NCBI GenBank assembly: GCA_019279435.1 | Contig: JAAALK010000081.1 | Span: forward strand, 25,198,457-25,262,456 | Reading direction: 5' to 3' | Length of the DNA stretch: 64,000 bases | Source: Zizania palustris | Taxonomy: Eukaryota > Streptophyta > Magnoliopsida > Poales > Poaceae | In this document: positions 20,519-31,556 of the stretch, piece by piece | How positions within the stretch are numbered: the stretch's first letter is position 1 | Layout of the letters: each line of letters starts with the position of its first letter | Program-made: the position numbers and the translations under genes | Notes under the pieces: model-generated | Told to the model about the DNA's origin: nothing | What the model saw: only the letters and a program-made list of their open reading frames with translations | Database searches by the model: none

Positions 20519-21099
20519 ATGGCTGAGGACGACCGACGGTGGATGTATAGTGGTTGGATGAAAAGTGGAGCTCACACGAGGGAGTGGGTAATCAACGCTG
20601 AGAAATTTGTTGATCGTGCATTCGCTTTGACAACAAACACTCCCGCGAGGTGCCCATGCATGAAGTGCAGAAATTCTCGTTGGCAAGACAAGAGGACGAT
20701 GTCGTTGCATATTTGCAAATATGGTTTCGTGCCAGGTTATGAAGTTTGGTCTTTTCACGGCGAGACAGGCCTTGAAAAAACGGTATTAGTAGTGGAAGAA
20801 GAAGATGATAGCGTTGCTGACGATAGGATGGATGAGATGGTTGATGCTATACGACCGGAGTTTGAATCAAACCCCGAGGATCCTCCAACACCGGAGGTTC
20901 AAAAGTTTTTCGACATCCTTCGAGCTTCAGAAGAGCCATTGCATGAGCACACCACCGTAAGCGTTCTCGCTTTCGTGACTCGTATGATGTGGCAGTTCCC
21001 GAGAAAAGGAAACACCAACATAAGAAGAAAAAAGTCACATGGCGTGCTTTGGGGAGAAAAGGACAAATTGATCCTGATTTTGATGATAATTGACAAGTA
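20519..21099 (+). pseudogene. TNP2-type CACTA transposase relic, catalytic core deleted
   Basis: The first ~85 residues match the transposase-associated domain of plant CACTA TNP2 proteins: RRWMYSGWMKSG, then CPCMKCRN and LHICKYGFVPGYEVWSFHGE with Cys/His spacing. The next part (FFDILRASEEPLHEHT, VLAFVTR) is also TNP2-like. At about 20974-20984 the sequence jumps to what looks like the TNP2 tail, but in another frame: YDVAVPEKRKHQHKKKK and WRALGRKGQIDPDFDDN, ending at a TGA near 21090. The long transposase domain with the DDE residues is absent. The deletion shifts frame, so the open frame to 21099 ends in non-native sequence. No functional transposase is expected. Confidence 0.85.
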
Positions 21100-21204
21100 A
21101 TTGTTTTGATACATGGATATGCAATATACTTCATATTACATGTTTTTTCATATGTACAAACCTTCTTTACTAATAAATGCTTGTTTGTGCTTATTTTGAA
21201 CAGG

Positions 21205-23595
21205 ATGTCGAAAAAGATGAAGAGTGTCACGAGGAAGCTCTTCCGCTTGGGGAGTTCATCGGCGAGTACTCCGGCGAGTACACCGACGAGTCAGGAGGAC
21301 ACCCTATTCCAGGGTAGTTCCTCTTCTTCAAACAGACGTCGTCAAGAGCAGCTCCTGAGATGCATAGATCCGACATTAATTGGTCGGCCTATTGCATTTC
21401 AACTAGATGAGGAGGTAACTTTCAGATTGTTTTTTATGCCAGTTATAAACTATTACTAATTGTTTCAATACTGTTTTGTAGGAGGAACAACACTTGGAGA
21501 GTGCGGGTCATGAGGATGATCGGCCGGTGGGTGGCGGGCAAGAGGGGGATGTCCCAGAGTGTGCGGCACAGAGGGATGACCCAGAGGGTGTGGGGCAGGG
21601 GGATGACCCAGAGGCCGGTGCGGGGCAGGGGGATCTCCCGGAGGGTGCGGGTCAGGAGGAAGGTGCTGAGGCTGCCGGCGGGTCCTCGGTAACTTTCAGG
21701 ACGAGTCACTTGGTCGCTCCACCAGTAGTCTCTTCCGGTGGAGCCAAGATCGAGATTACGCCTGTTGGTGACGGGTAAGTGTAATACTCTTCTGTTGTTT
21801 TGCTTTGTTTTCAAAAAATTTCTTTCACTAAACTAATTAACTTTATTTATTATGTATTTCTAGATCTTGGATTGACTCTCGGTTCGACGGCACTTCGAGG
21901 GTCAGACAGGTTAACCAGATATTGGGTAACCTGTGCCGTCTGCACTACCCAGGGATGCTGACAATGCCGACCGGTGAGCGGGTTCTATGCCAAACATGGG
22001 ACCAGTACCGGTTCGCTCCTGACGGGCGACACGGAACTGCTCAGGGGGCGGTGTCTCATGACTTCTGGGTATGCAAGTGTTTTTTCAATTTTCTTTTAGA
22101 ATTTTCGAGTTACAACACTATACTAATCATTATTTTTGCAGTTACGCTTTTGCTTGCCAGAAGTCGGCAATCACCATAACCATGCGCTTGTAGTCTTCAA
22201 CAACAATGCGCATAAGGTGGTGAAGGACGCCATTTCGTATGCCCGCATTCAAGCGAACAATGCTTACTACAAGGAGAAGCTAGGGCAACGAATGAGCAAG
22301 GCGACGGGCTCATCGTCAGTCTATTTGACTGAAGAAGAATACCGTTCGGTAAACAATTCTAACTTTTTACCTCTTCGATTGTTGAGATTTGTTGTCATAT
22401 AATACAAATAGCATCTCTGTTCAGGTGAGGATTCCGTGGTTGGCAAACCGCGAGGACGCCTATTTTGAATTCTGCAAGATTTGGTCTTCAGATGCATTTA
22501 AGAAGACTTCCGAGCAGAAAAGACAATGCCGCGGGACGGATCCGAAGCACAGATATGGTGCCGACGGACATATTCGCCACGCTAACGCTTGGTAAGACCG
22601 ATCTGTCACTCTCTAGCTATAGATACATTGTAATGCGACTAACTCATTTCTAATGCACAGGAAGCTAAATCTGGCAACGTGCCAAGTGACATAGAGGTGT
22701 ATACCTCTGGTCACAAAGGAAGCGATCCGGCACAGCCAGATGTCTTGTGTAGCCAGACAGCCACGGACCATTTGGTGAGATGTTATTAAGAGTTGACGTA
22801 ATTTCATTTTTCTGCGTCTAGCTAATCGGACATGTTTTTTGCAGGCGCAGTATGGTGAACACATGGTTCGACTCCATGGAGAGAACTATGATTGGCGGAG
22901 AGAACCTGTGGACCAAATGGCCGTGTACTCCAGCGGAGGTGGCAAAAGCCATGGACGGTGAGACAATGTTTTTATTAATGTTTTGTGTATGGTATTGTGA
23001 TGGTAACTAACCCCTGTTAATGTTGCAGGTACTCCATGTTCAATGGAGTTATTGACTCGAGAGCGGTGAGAGCTCAGAAGTCAGCTCAGTCGTCGCAGAG
23101 CTCCGTCGGAGTTGGCTCCAGCCGTCGTCGCTCAGAAGAAACCCCGGAGATGGTTCGGATGAGGGAGGACATGAGGCGGCGCGACGAGCACTACAAGAAA
23201 CAACAAGAGTACTATACCGCCTGCTTAGCACAACAGCAGGCGATGATCCAAGTAAGCTTACTTTAGAGTGTTGCAGTTCAAAAGTATTCAGAAATAGGTT
23301 TAGAACTAACTGATTACATTACAACATGTGTAGCAACTAGCCCAGCAAAACAGTGGATTTGACATGTCCATTTTCCAACCACTACCTCCCCCGCCACCAC
23401 CACTATCTCCTACATCACCTGAGGTACCTCCTAAACACTTAAGTTAGCGTTTAGAAGGGTAGTTGAGTTCGTTTCTAATTTTGTCTATTTCTTCAGTGTT
23501 TCCGTACGCCTGGTCAAGATGGAGCCTCCGGGGCAAATGTGGACGAAGCGGGAGGCAGCGGCGGCGCCCATGACCCAAATGTGGGCGATCAGTGA
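21205..23595 (+). CDS. TnpA-like (Ptta/En/Spm family) transposon protein, ten exons
   Basis: Exons by GT-AG and phase: 21205-21414, 21482-21774, 21864-22068, 22142-22348, 22425-22591, 22661-22774, 22845-22957, 23029-23251, 23334-23423, 23497-23595 (TGA). The middle exons carry the plant Ptta/En/Spm transposase-like domain: WIDSRFDGTSRVRQVNQILG, HYPGMLTMPTGERV, then NHHNHALVVFNNN and TEEEYRSV. Later exons give a charged helix (MREDMRRRDEHYKKQQEYY) and a proline-rich tail. Such proteins bind subterminal repeats in En/Spm. Exon 1 is Ser/Thr/basic; exon 2 has four GxGQxDDPE-like repeats. All junctions close in frame except 22591/22661: exon 5 ends in phase 2 while exon 6 reads in phase 0. A one-base deletion near GCTAACGC (22581-22588) would explain it. 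Confidence 0.8.
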
Positions 23596-23924
23596 GTATA
23601 TGGACAAAATGACTTTGTATGTGGCTCTCGCTGTGTTTTGTGAATTTGTATGTGAGTTTGGATGTTATATGTGAATTCAGATGTTTACTGTGACTTTGGA
23701 TATGAATTCAGTTATATTATGTGATTTTGGATGTGATGTGTGAAGTGTGGATGTGATTTTGGATGTGAGATGTGGTTTTGGATGTTATATGTGAAGTTTG
23801 AATGTGATTTTGGATGTGAAATGTGATTTTGGATGTGTATGATGAATGTATGTGAAATTGTGGTTGGATGTGAGTGTGAGTAGGGGAACCAGGAAAAAAT
23901 AAAAAAAAAATACCAGGTAACTTC

Positions 23925-24306
23925 CGTCGGCTTTGACCATAGCCGACGGAAGTTAGCTGGTTTCGGCCACGTGGGCAGAAAGGCTAACTTCCGTCGGCTA
24001 TGGTCAAAGCCGACGGAAGTTAGCTGCCCCTAACTTCCGTCGGCCAGCCTGGCCGACGGAAGTTAAAGCCCCCCTGGTGACGTGGCAGAGTTCGGGGCTA
24101 ACTTCCGTCGGCCACGTGAAGCCGACGGAAGTTAGCTAACTTCCGTCGGCGGCCGACGGAAGTTAGCTAACTTCCGTCGCCGCGCTTCCGTCGGCCAAAG
24201 GCCGACGGAAGATAGCGTTTTGCCGACGGAAGTTGGCTTCTTCCGTCGGGAAAGGGCTAACTTCCGTCGGCTTTGGCCGACGGAAGTTGCCTGTTTTGTT
24301 GTAGTG
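23925..24306. repeat. Right subterminal foldback array of the CACTA element
   Basis: About 17 copies of CTTCCGTCGGC or its complement, denser than on the left. Spacer TTTGACCATA in the first hairpin is the reverse complement of TATGGTCAAA in the second. Copies toward the end are degenerate (CGTCGCCGCG, CGTCGGGAAA). The array ends in the right TIR. Confidence 0.9.
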
Positions 24307-25958
24307 ATAGTAAACGACAAGAAATGTAAGTAGTACTACTTGAGGAGTATAAATGTCCAAAATACATAATAAAATATAAAACTACTTTTAAGCAACTCTT
24401 GATACATGTCTAAAACAATTTCCTTTAGGAAACTGGAAGGACTACATTATTATCATTTAGAGTGTGTTTGGTTCAGCTGTAGATTCCTAAAAATCTAATT
24501 TCTGTTGTCAGCTGTGGGAAAGTTGTTATGATTCTGTCGAAAAGTTAAAAGTTGTTTGACTAAAACATATGTCAACTGTTGATTTATATAAGAAATATCA
24601 ATTATGCCCCTAAGAGCATGCAAGACTATTTATATACTGATTAATCATATTGACACGTAGATGACCATTTTGAAAATGAATTTATTGTGTTTGTCAGTGT
24701 TTCTAAAAAAACGAAGATGAATTAAAGAATAAAGATTGAAACCTGAAGAGACAGATGAATAGGGCTGCAGGCCCTCTATTTCTTCTCTGCTTCATGCTTT
24801 CTCCGCGGATGGACTCTATATTGCACTGGACAAAGGGGCGAGCAACATAGAAGGTGGCGGCTGAGGGAGGAACTGGTTAGGGTGGCACACAGCTGCTGTC
24901 AGTGGCTAGACGCAATTTTTTTATGTCTTGCAGACGACTTCTCTCTTCTTCTTCCTTGGGTTGAGCTTTCTTCCTCCCACCTTCCTCGAGCTAAAACCTC
25001 GCTTACATAAATGAGGCGTGGAAGAGACAGAAGGCTGAGAGAGAGACTGAAGGGTGGGAGTCAGCGGTGATGGAGGTGTCATCGCAAAGAGGTAGGTCCA
25101 GCCGGTCCACCCTTGTGCCGAGTAGCACATTGTCTTGGAGTCGGCGAGCCACACGGCTGTTTAGGGGAGGATTGGGAGTAGGAGGTGACGACGATTACCC
25201 TTCCTCGCCACCATCTCCGGGGACTTCCATGGTGCGAGGCTGCGGTAGTGGGAGCCAAAAGTGGAGGCTCAAGAACTTATTCCTCTTCTGGAGCACGCCA
25301 CCGGAGAGCAACAGACTACAAACCATAGTTCTCGGAGCTAGTGGGGATGAGAAAATGGTTGCGGCTCCAAGGAAGTTGGGAGCGCTTGGCCACTCATGAG
25401 TAGGGGAGTCTCGTGAGAATTGGTGAAATCGGGGGTCTGGCCAAATTCCAAACTGTATTGCGGGAATCGGTAGATTTTTTCGAATCACTTCATCGCTAGA
25501 ACTCCTTTAGTTGAGATTTCAGATTTTTTTGACGCGAATCGCTTTACAGAATCTGAACCAAAGAAATTTATATTAACAGTGTAATTAATTCCATTAAAAT
25601 TTGCGTTACAAACTAACCAAACACCACAATACACAATAGTTTCGTTTGTGGGAAACAGTCGGATCTATCTTGTGACGTACTCCTACATTTCTAAATACCA
25701 TGCAAATAATTATATTTTTTAAAAAATATTTAGCAATATATATAAATATATATTGAGCTTTTGCTTGAGGCCAAGTGTTAAATATGTCACGAACTTTGAT
25801 GATGCAATATAATTAGCGTACGTGCATGTAATAAAGGATATATGACAATTTGATTTTTGCACACCGTCGATCTCGATTCACGATGACAAAAAATTCCGTG
25901 CCCGGACATGGGAATATTAAATATGAGGCATTATTGCCAATTGATATATGTGTACTCA
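24307..25958. other. Right flank of CACTA, then a possible large TIR element, no supported gene
   Basis: 24307-24420 continues the repeat interrupted by the CACTA insertion. About 24458 (GTGTGTTTGGTTCAGC) to about 25630 (AACTAACCAAACACCAC) could be one element with short inverted ends. It encloses an unusually GC-rich island (about 24780-25460) with open frames on both strands but no domain I recognise; it could be captured host sequence. 25640-25958 is AT-rich and empty. Confidence 0.4.
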
Positions 25959-26518
25959 GGGTGTGTTTGGTTTTGCTTTTTAAATCTGCTTTTGCTGTGA
26001 AAAAACAGAAGCTGAACCAAATGGGTTTACCAAAACTGTTTTTGCTATGAAAAAACAGTTTTTTCTAGTAAAAAATTGGAAGCAACCTGGATCCTGCTTT
26101 TCTGCTTTTGCTTTTCTGTTTTTCTGATTTTTAGTTCGGATTAAAAATATGAATTCAAGATGTCTTAATTGATTTAACATTATTATAGTTTGTATTGCAT
26201 TGCACAATTTCATGAGATAATATGTGGTTGTCGGTTACTTTATAAGATGAACTATGCACTTTTTTATTTATCTAATATATTTTTTAGTTATTTAGTTTCA
26301 TCAATGTTGAGTGTTTCCTATTTATATATATGTATATAATATTATAATGATGAAAATTAAGTAAGTTATAAAAAATAATCAGCTCACAGTAGTTTTTTCA
26401 CAGCAGCTTCAACCAAACGACTTTTAGTTTTTTCACAGCAGGCAGCTCACAGCAGTTTTTTCACAGCAGGCAACTCACAACAGCTTTTTCACAGCTCACA
26501 GCAGAACCAAACGCACCC
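25959..26518. mobile_element. TIR element with GGGTGYGTTTGGTT ends, TCA duplication
   Basis: Left end GGGTGTGTTTGGTTTTGC and right end AGAACCAAACGCACCC are inverted repeats, flanked by TCA at 25956-25958 and 26519-26521. The right part has internal direct repeats of TTTTTTCACAGCAGG and CAGCTCACAGCAG; the left has their complements (TGCTTTTGCTGTGAAAAAA). Confidence 0.78.
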
Positions 26519-26521
26519 TCA

Positions 26522-26883
26522 GCCTATTCATAACGGGAGTTTTATGAGGTATTTCATGATATTAATTACTATGTCACATTATATTTTTTGCTGATATGAC
26601 ATTAAATTAATGAGGGAAGGGAAAGAAGTAGTGTCATCACCATGACATGGTGCTAACCCGTTTCCAAGACGGATGAAACGAAATAAAACACCCACTAAGA
26701 GTCAAATCGTTTCATCAGAGAGAGGGTATTTCATGAAAGCTAGTTGCATTTAATTACACTGATTAGCCTAGGAAACAGTGAAATGAAACTCTCCATTGAG
26801 AGAGGGTATTTTATTCAGTTGTAAAGCTGATGTGGATTTCTAGGAAATAGTGTTATGAAACCCACCACTGTGAATAAGGAGCC
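26522..26883. mobile_element. Probable MITE with CCTATTCA ends
   Basis: Starts CCTATTCATAACGGG and ends CCACTGTGAATAAGG, imperfect inverted repeats. Internal repeats GAGAGAGGGTATTT at about 26720 and 26798. It directly abuts the preceding element. Confidence 0.5.
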
Positions 26884-27198
26884 CTTAAAAATCTTTAAAA
26901 TATTCTTTCTAATCTGAAGCATTTTTGCACAAATATTCTATTTTTTCTTGTTTTTATTAATACTTGTGTAATTAATGTGCTTTTGTTTAACCAAGTGATA
27001 ACAACCAATTAGTTTATTTGATAATTAAAGCTAATGAACTCTTTTGTCCGATAATATATAGTAATTTAGGATCGGAATAATTAAGGTGTCGTTTGGTATT
27101 TTAGTCTAAAAATTTAGTTCTATCACATCAAATGTGACTAATATATAGTAATTTAGGATCGGAGTAATTAATAAGGGGCACCTAAGTTATGCATTTGT
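26884..27198. other. AT-rich intergenic with a family B fragment
   Basis: About 27085-27135 (TCGTTTGGTATTTTAGTC, TATCACATCAAATGT) is a terminal fragment of MITE family B. TAATATATAGTAATTTAGGATCGG is repeated near 27053 and 27140. No gene. Confidence 0.5.
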
Positions 27199-27349
27199 AC
27201 TACTTCCTTTGTTTCTAAATATAAGTTATTCTGTTATTTCACATTTATTTATGGATCAATGAATCTATAAATATGTGTGTCTAAATTTACTAATACACGA
27301 ATGGATATGAAAAATGTCAGAATAATTTACATTCAGAAATGGAGGTAAT
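27199..27349. mobile_element. Stowaway-type MITE
   Basis: Ends CTACTTCCTTTGTTTCTAAA and TTCAGAAATGGAGGTAAT resemble the CTCCCTCCGTTTC consensus of grass Stowaway (Tc1/mariner) elements. The subterminal CAGAATAATTTACATTC mirrors TATAAGTTATTCTG. About 150 bases. Confidence 0.7.
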
Positions 27350-28225
27350 AATAATAATTTATCTAAGAAATGCTAGAAAGAAAATATTTATGAAATAGAT
27401 AAAACACTTTGGGTTAGTACTATACAATGTTTAAAATGTTATATATTAGATGTGAAAGGAAAAATTAATTACACCATGTTATCCCTCATCCATTAATTGT
27501 ATCAAACTTATTTTGCTAGGCGCATGAACTTTGGGCTATAAACCAAGGGAAAATTACTCACGTGCCATTATAATTTTCAGAAATTGCCTACATGCCACTG
27601 TCAGTGACTGTGGCGGTCCCCATCTGGCAGTGACACAATGATGACATTTTGGCAAATCTTAAAAATCGCAATGGCACAGAAAAAATTAACCCATAAACCA
27701 AACATACCCTATATTTTGGGCTCTAAAGGGTCACTTGGCAGCCAACCCAACACTTTTTTCAAGCCCAGTGTGATAAAACTTTGGGCTGAATTTTACATCT
27801 GAAACGGGCTGAAAAACCAATATTTCAAGAAGGCCAAATCTAACAATACAAGGTCCTAACTAGCAAGATGAACATATCTCTCTCTCTCGAACAAAAAGAA
27901 AAGGAAAAAGAAAAGAAAAACTGGGAAGAGAATCAGACCAAGGTTCTGAACATTGTATGCCACATTATTTAAGCCCTTGAAAATCAGATCGAAGGGGGAA
28001 GAGAAGATGTTTAGAGGTCCTTGCATTGACAGGGTGATGTCAAATTCCCCAAACAAAACCTCTCTGAAAGAAAATGTGATAACAATAATATCATATTATA
28101 TAATATTATCTGAATTATCGCCATCTGTTATGCAGGTGAAGGCAATTAAACGTATACGGTATATACGTGTATATGGTAGAATCCGTATATCGTAATAGGG
28201 ATGATATTAAGTAGGATTATATTAT
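27350..28225. other. Intergenic with repeat family C copy at 27547-27690
   Basis: 27547-27690 (CGTGCCATTATAATTTTCAG, GCCACTGTCAGTGACTGTGG, AATGGCACAGAAAAAATTAA) recurs at 37420-37562 and, inverted, at 56112-56270. No coding exon seen in the rest. Confidence 0.55.
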
Positions 28226-28523
28226 GATCATGTTCGAGGAAGTAGCTTCTGGCTAGTTAGATACTTATAGTATCCAGAAGTTCTTCCAAACAGTATCTCG
28301 GGTAGCTCAGATTTTAAAAATCTATAGAAGCAACTAGCTAGTCCCTTTAAGTCTAGTAGCTGAGAAGCTGGCTAACCCAAGCTTCTCCAGATTAATTCTA
28401 CATATTTTTATTTACCCACTATATCATTGAATAAAACTCACTCACCTAACAGTCAGCTCTCCAATCAACCAGCTAGATACTCAGACTAACAGATTCTAAA
28501 GAATCTGCTCCCACAAACAAGAT
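28226..28523. mobile_element. MITE family D, copy 1
   Basis: Shares GTAGCTCAGATTTT, AAAATCTATAGAAGCA, AGTCTAGTAGCTGAGAAG and TTTTTATTTACCCAC with copies at 31982-32276 (inverted) and 51064-51354. The copies at 32 kb and 51 kb have TAA/TTA duplications, so the family is Tourist-like. Confidence 0.7.
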
Positions 28524-29209
28524 CGTCCTTCCTTAATATATAGATATGGGCATGAACAAAGCCAACATTTGATCTGCAGTGTAAGTAAGGGGTACGTACA
28601 TGTAGACACTGTATAGCTATAGGCAACCAGCAGAATACTCATATATATATATATATATATACATATATATATTACATACGTACGAGTTACTGCCTACAGG
28701 ATATAGATTGGCAACTAAAAAAAGGAAATATAATACATGTGGCAAACAAAAACATGTTATTAGCCGATCTAGAGTCTTATAATCCACTCGGTGTAGAACT
28801 ACTATACGTACGTACGTACTTAAACCATGCATGCATTGCTAACATAACTTCTTACCTAATACATACCCAAAACTAGTTTACACCATTGGTGCGTACGCGT
28901 GCAGTGTACACCGCAATAGCTCAGTACTCTTCGCATGCATGCATGCAGCAGCTAAGTTTACTATGATACAAGAAGATAGAGCCATCATATATATCGGTAG
29001 TCAAGAACTATATAAATATAAAAAGTACGTGTGCATGCATGCATATTGCAGTATATATGTAGATGTGTGCTCAGATCAACTCGCTTTAATTTCTTCAGTT
29101 ATTATCCGCCGCCTTTGCTTCTTCAGTGTCTTGTGTTTTGGGTGTTTTGCCATGATCTACAGATTAAAGCAATTGTGCAGCAAGCATTTCATCAACACGT
29201 GTAGGAAAT
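28524..29209. other. Intergenic downstream of the Aux/IAA gene
   Basis: TA-rich tracts around 28640-28672 and CATG/ACGT simple repeats near 28804-28816 and 28934-28948. Probably includes the Aux/IAA 3' UTR at its right side. No other gene. Confidence 0.4.
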
Positions 29210-31522
29210 TTAGGAAGCAGGTAATGTGCACGTGCGTACGTACGAGAGATCGGGTCTCTGTTGTATAGCTACGTATAGTATAGTATAGTATAGTATAGTA
29301 TAGTATAGTATACCTTTGTTTCTGCAGGGTGCTGGGTTTTTTGCAATGTATAATCTTTTTGCTGACGCAACGAACAACCTGCAAGGAATTCCAGTGATAC
29401 TTATTAGCTTGAGCCTTTTAAAATTATTGCATATTGGAAAGCTAATTGTTCCACTAGTGATTCTATATTTTTCTCCTTTTAACTTTTAAAATTTAGCTGT
29501 AAAATAACATTCAAAGTAGTTAGTTAAACATATATATTGAAATGTTTCTATCATAAGCACCAATAAAATTGTTGTACTCTTATGCAACATTTTAACGACC
29601 AACGCTACGGGAAAGAAGTTTGTCACAGACACTGGGCAAACCTCAAAAACACTCAGCAAAGGGTTTGCGAGTGTTGCACTTGGCGAACGACACTCGGCAA
29701 ACAACACCTTGGTGTCCACTTGTTTGTCGAGTGTCTTTTATCGGCCTCTCGCTGAAGCTTTGCCGAGTGTCAAGTGTTTGCCGAGTGTTTTTAATTTGCC
29801 GAGTGTTTTTTAAAAAACTTTGGCAAATCCATCTTTGTCAAGTGCCCGAAATATTGCACTCGGCAAAGATTTGCACACTCGGTGAATTTGAGTAGTACGG
29901 TAGTGCAAGTTGCATTGAGCTGGTTTGATTTGTGATAATTATAGTGCAGACAACAAACCATCTAACTCCATTAACAAAAAAATGTATTATATAATCCAAT
30001 TTTAATGACATTAATGGTAGATTTTAGTTAAGAAAGTTAATAATATATATATACTTACTCCCACGGGACATCACCAACGAGCATTCGGTCGCCTTCAAAA
30101 TCTTCATACAGAAATATGAACTGATCGCTATTAATGGCACAATCTTCTTCTCCCACATCTGTGGCGCTCGGAGAATCCGCGGCTGCATCCATTTTGTGAA
30201 TTGCAAATCAACAAAGTGTTTTAAGCAATCAAACACCTAGCTCACAAGTTAAAGAACAGATCAAAAATCAACACTACTCACGGCGGAAGAAATTGTGGGA
30301 CATCTTGGAGAGGACGCGGCGGAGGGAGTTGTAGCTGCGGTGTGCCCTGATGTTGATCTTTCTGCCGATCAAGTGTCCGTCCAAGTGCACCTTCGCAAAC
30401 ATGTTCGCCGGCGGCGGCCTTGCTTCGGCCGCCGGCGCCGTCGTCCTGCTCCTTGTCATCGGCGCCGCCACCGCGTTCCGCCTCTCGTCGTCGCCGCCGG
30501 GAGAAATCTCTGCATTATCTTTTCTTCTGTCCAGCTTGATGGTGTTGGTGGCGGCATCTGGTTTTAGGACATTGTTCATGGCGGCGGTGACGACGAGGTT
30601 GCGGCGAGATGTGTGCACCGGCGGCCAGCCCAGTACTGTTGCTGGAAGTGAATCGACCGTAGTAGTAGTAGGGGCAGCGCTGGTTTTACAAGAAAAATAT
30701 TAAGCATCATGGAAATCTTGAAGAAATTTAGTACAACTTCGAATATTAATTCACAGCTATAGAACGAGGTAATATAACAGTGACGGTTTTAAACTGCCAC
30801 GCACGTACAAAATTTCTACAAAATTAGTTGATTAAGGCTATGTTTGTATCTCTTGAACTAATTGTTAGTAGCTAATATTTAGTCTTAGGACCTGTTTGTT
30901 TCAGCATCTAGCAGTAGAGATTCTCAGTAGCTAGCTAGTCTGAATAGCGGGTGTTTTCCAGCTTCTAGATTCTAATTCATTTTTAGATTCTGCAGCTACT
31001 GATTGAGTCCAGAATTTGTACCATTTGTTTCCGCATCAGATTTTAGAAGTAGTTGCAGCTGTCAGAAGTTGAAACAAACAAGCCCTTAGTTCATCCAAAT
31101 AGCCCAACTAATTACTAAACTAATTGTTAGTTCATTAACTAATGGTTAACCATTAATTAGTCCACAAAAATGAACTAATGTGAGCTAATAGGGGTCATTT
31201 ACTCTTTTTCATGTATTAATCCAAAATATTCAAACATATGTGAACTAATTATTAGACAACTAATTATTAGTTCTATCTAACAATTAGTTTTATTCCATCC
31301 AAATGGGCACTAAATATCCTCCTCTAGTTTGCTTCCTTGATAAATAACCATATTATTCATTTTAGTAGCAAGTATTATTTCATTTTATCTTGTATCCATG
31401 ATTAATATCATTTAGCATTAATTAATCAATTGATCGATGTGCTTCTGCATTTTTTTTTCTACACAGTACAAAACAAAAAATTAACAAGTCATTACATCCC
31501 AATATGGCACACTTCAAGCCTC

Positions 31523-31556
<34 letters not shown>

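Larger units (their letters stand above)
18016..24306 (+). mobile_element. CACTA (En/Spm) transposon, 6,291 bp, probably non-autonomous
   Basis: Both ends carry the perfect 16-bp inverted repeat CACTACAACAAAACAG, flanked by ATA on each side (18013-18015 and 24307-24309), the 3-bp duplication typical of CACTA. Subterminal arrays of TAACTTCCGTCGGC lie just inside each end. Inside are an antisense nitrite reductase fragment, a long inverted repeat, a TNP2 N-terminal and C-terminal remnant joined by deletion, and a TnpA-like multi-exon gene. The transposase catalytic core is missing, so mobility would need an autonomous relative. The perfect termini and intact target duplication suggest a recent insertion. 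It sits inside a repeat whose empty paralogue is at 15985-16190. Confidence 0.95.

Noticed and set aside
18016..24306. Reading the alternating CTTCCGTCGGC array as a CRISPR-like or satellite array
   Set aside because: Units alternate in strand, have unequal spacers and sit just inside CACTA TIRs; they are subterminal repeats in a plant genome.
29157..29268. Plus-strand coding exon (CSKHFINTCRKFRKQ) with a GT donor and a matching exon at 29329
   Set aside because: The second piece overlaps the Aux/IAA C-terminal exon on the other strand, which has a family-specific motif; the plus reading is an antisense coincidence.
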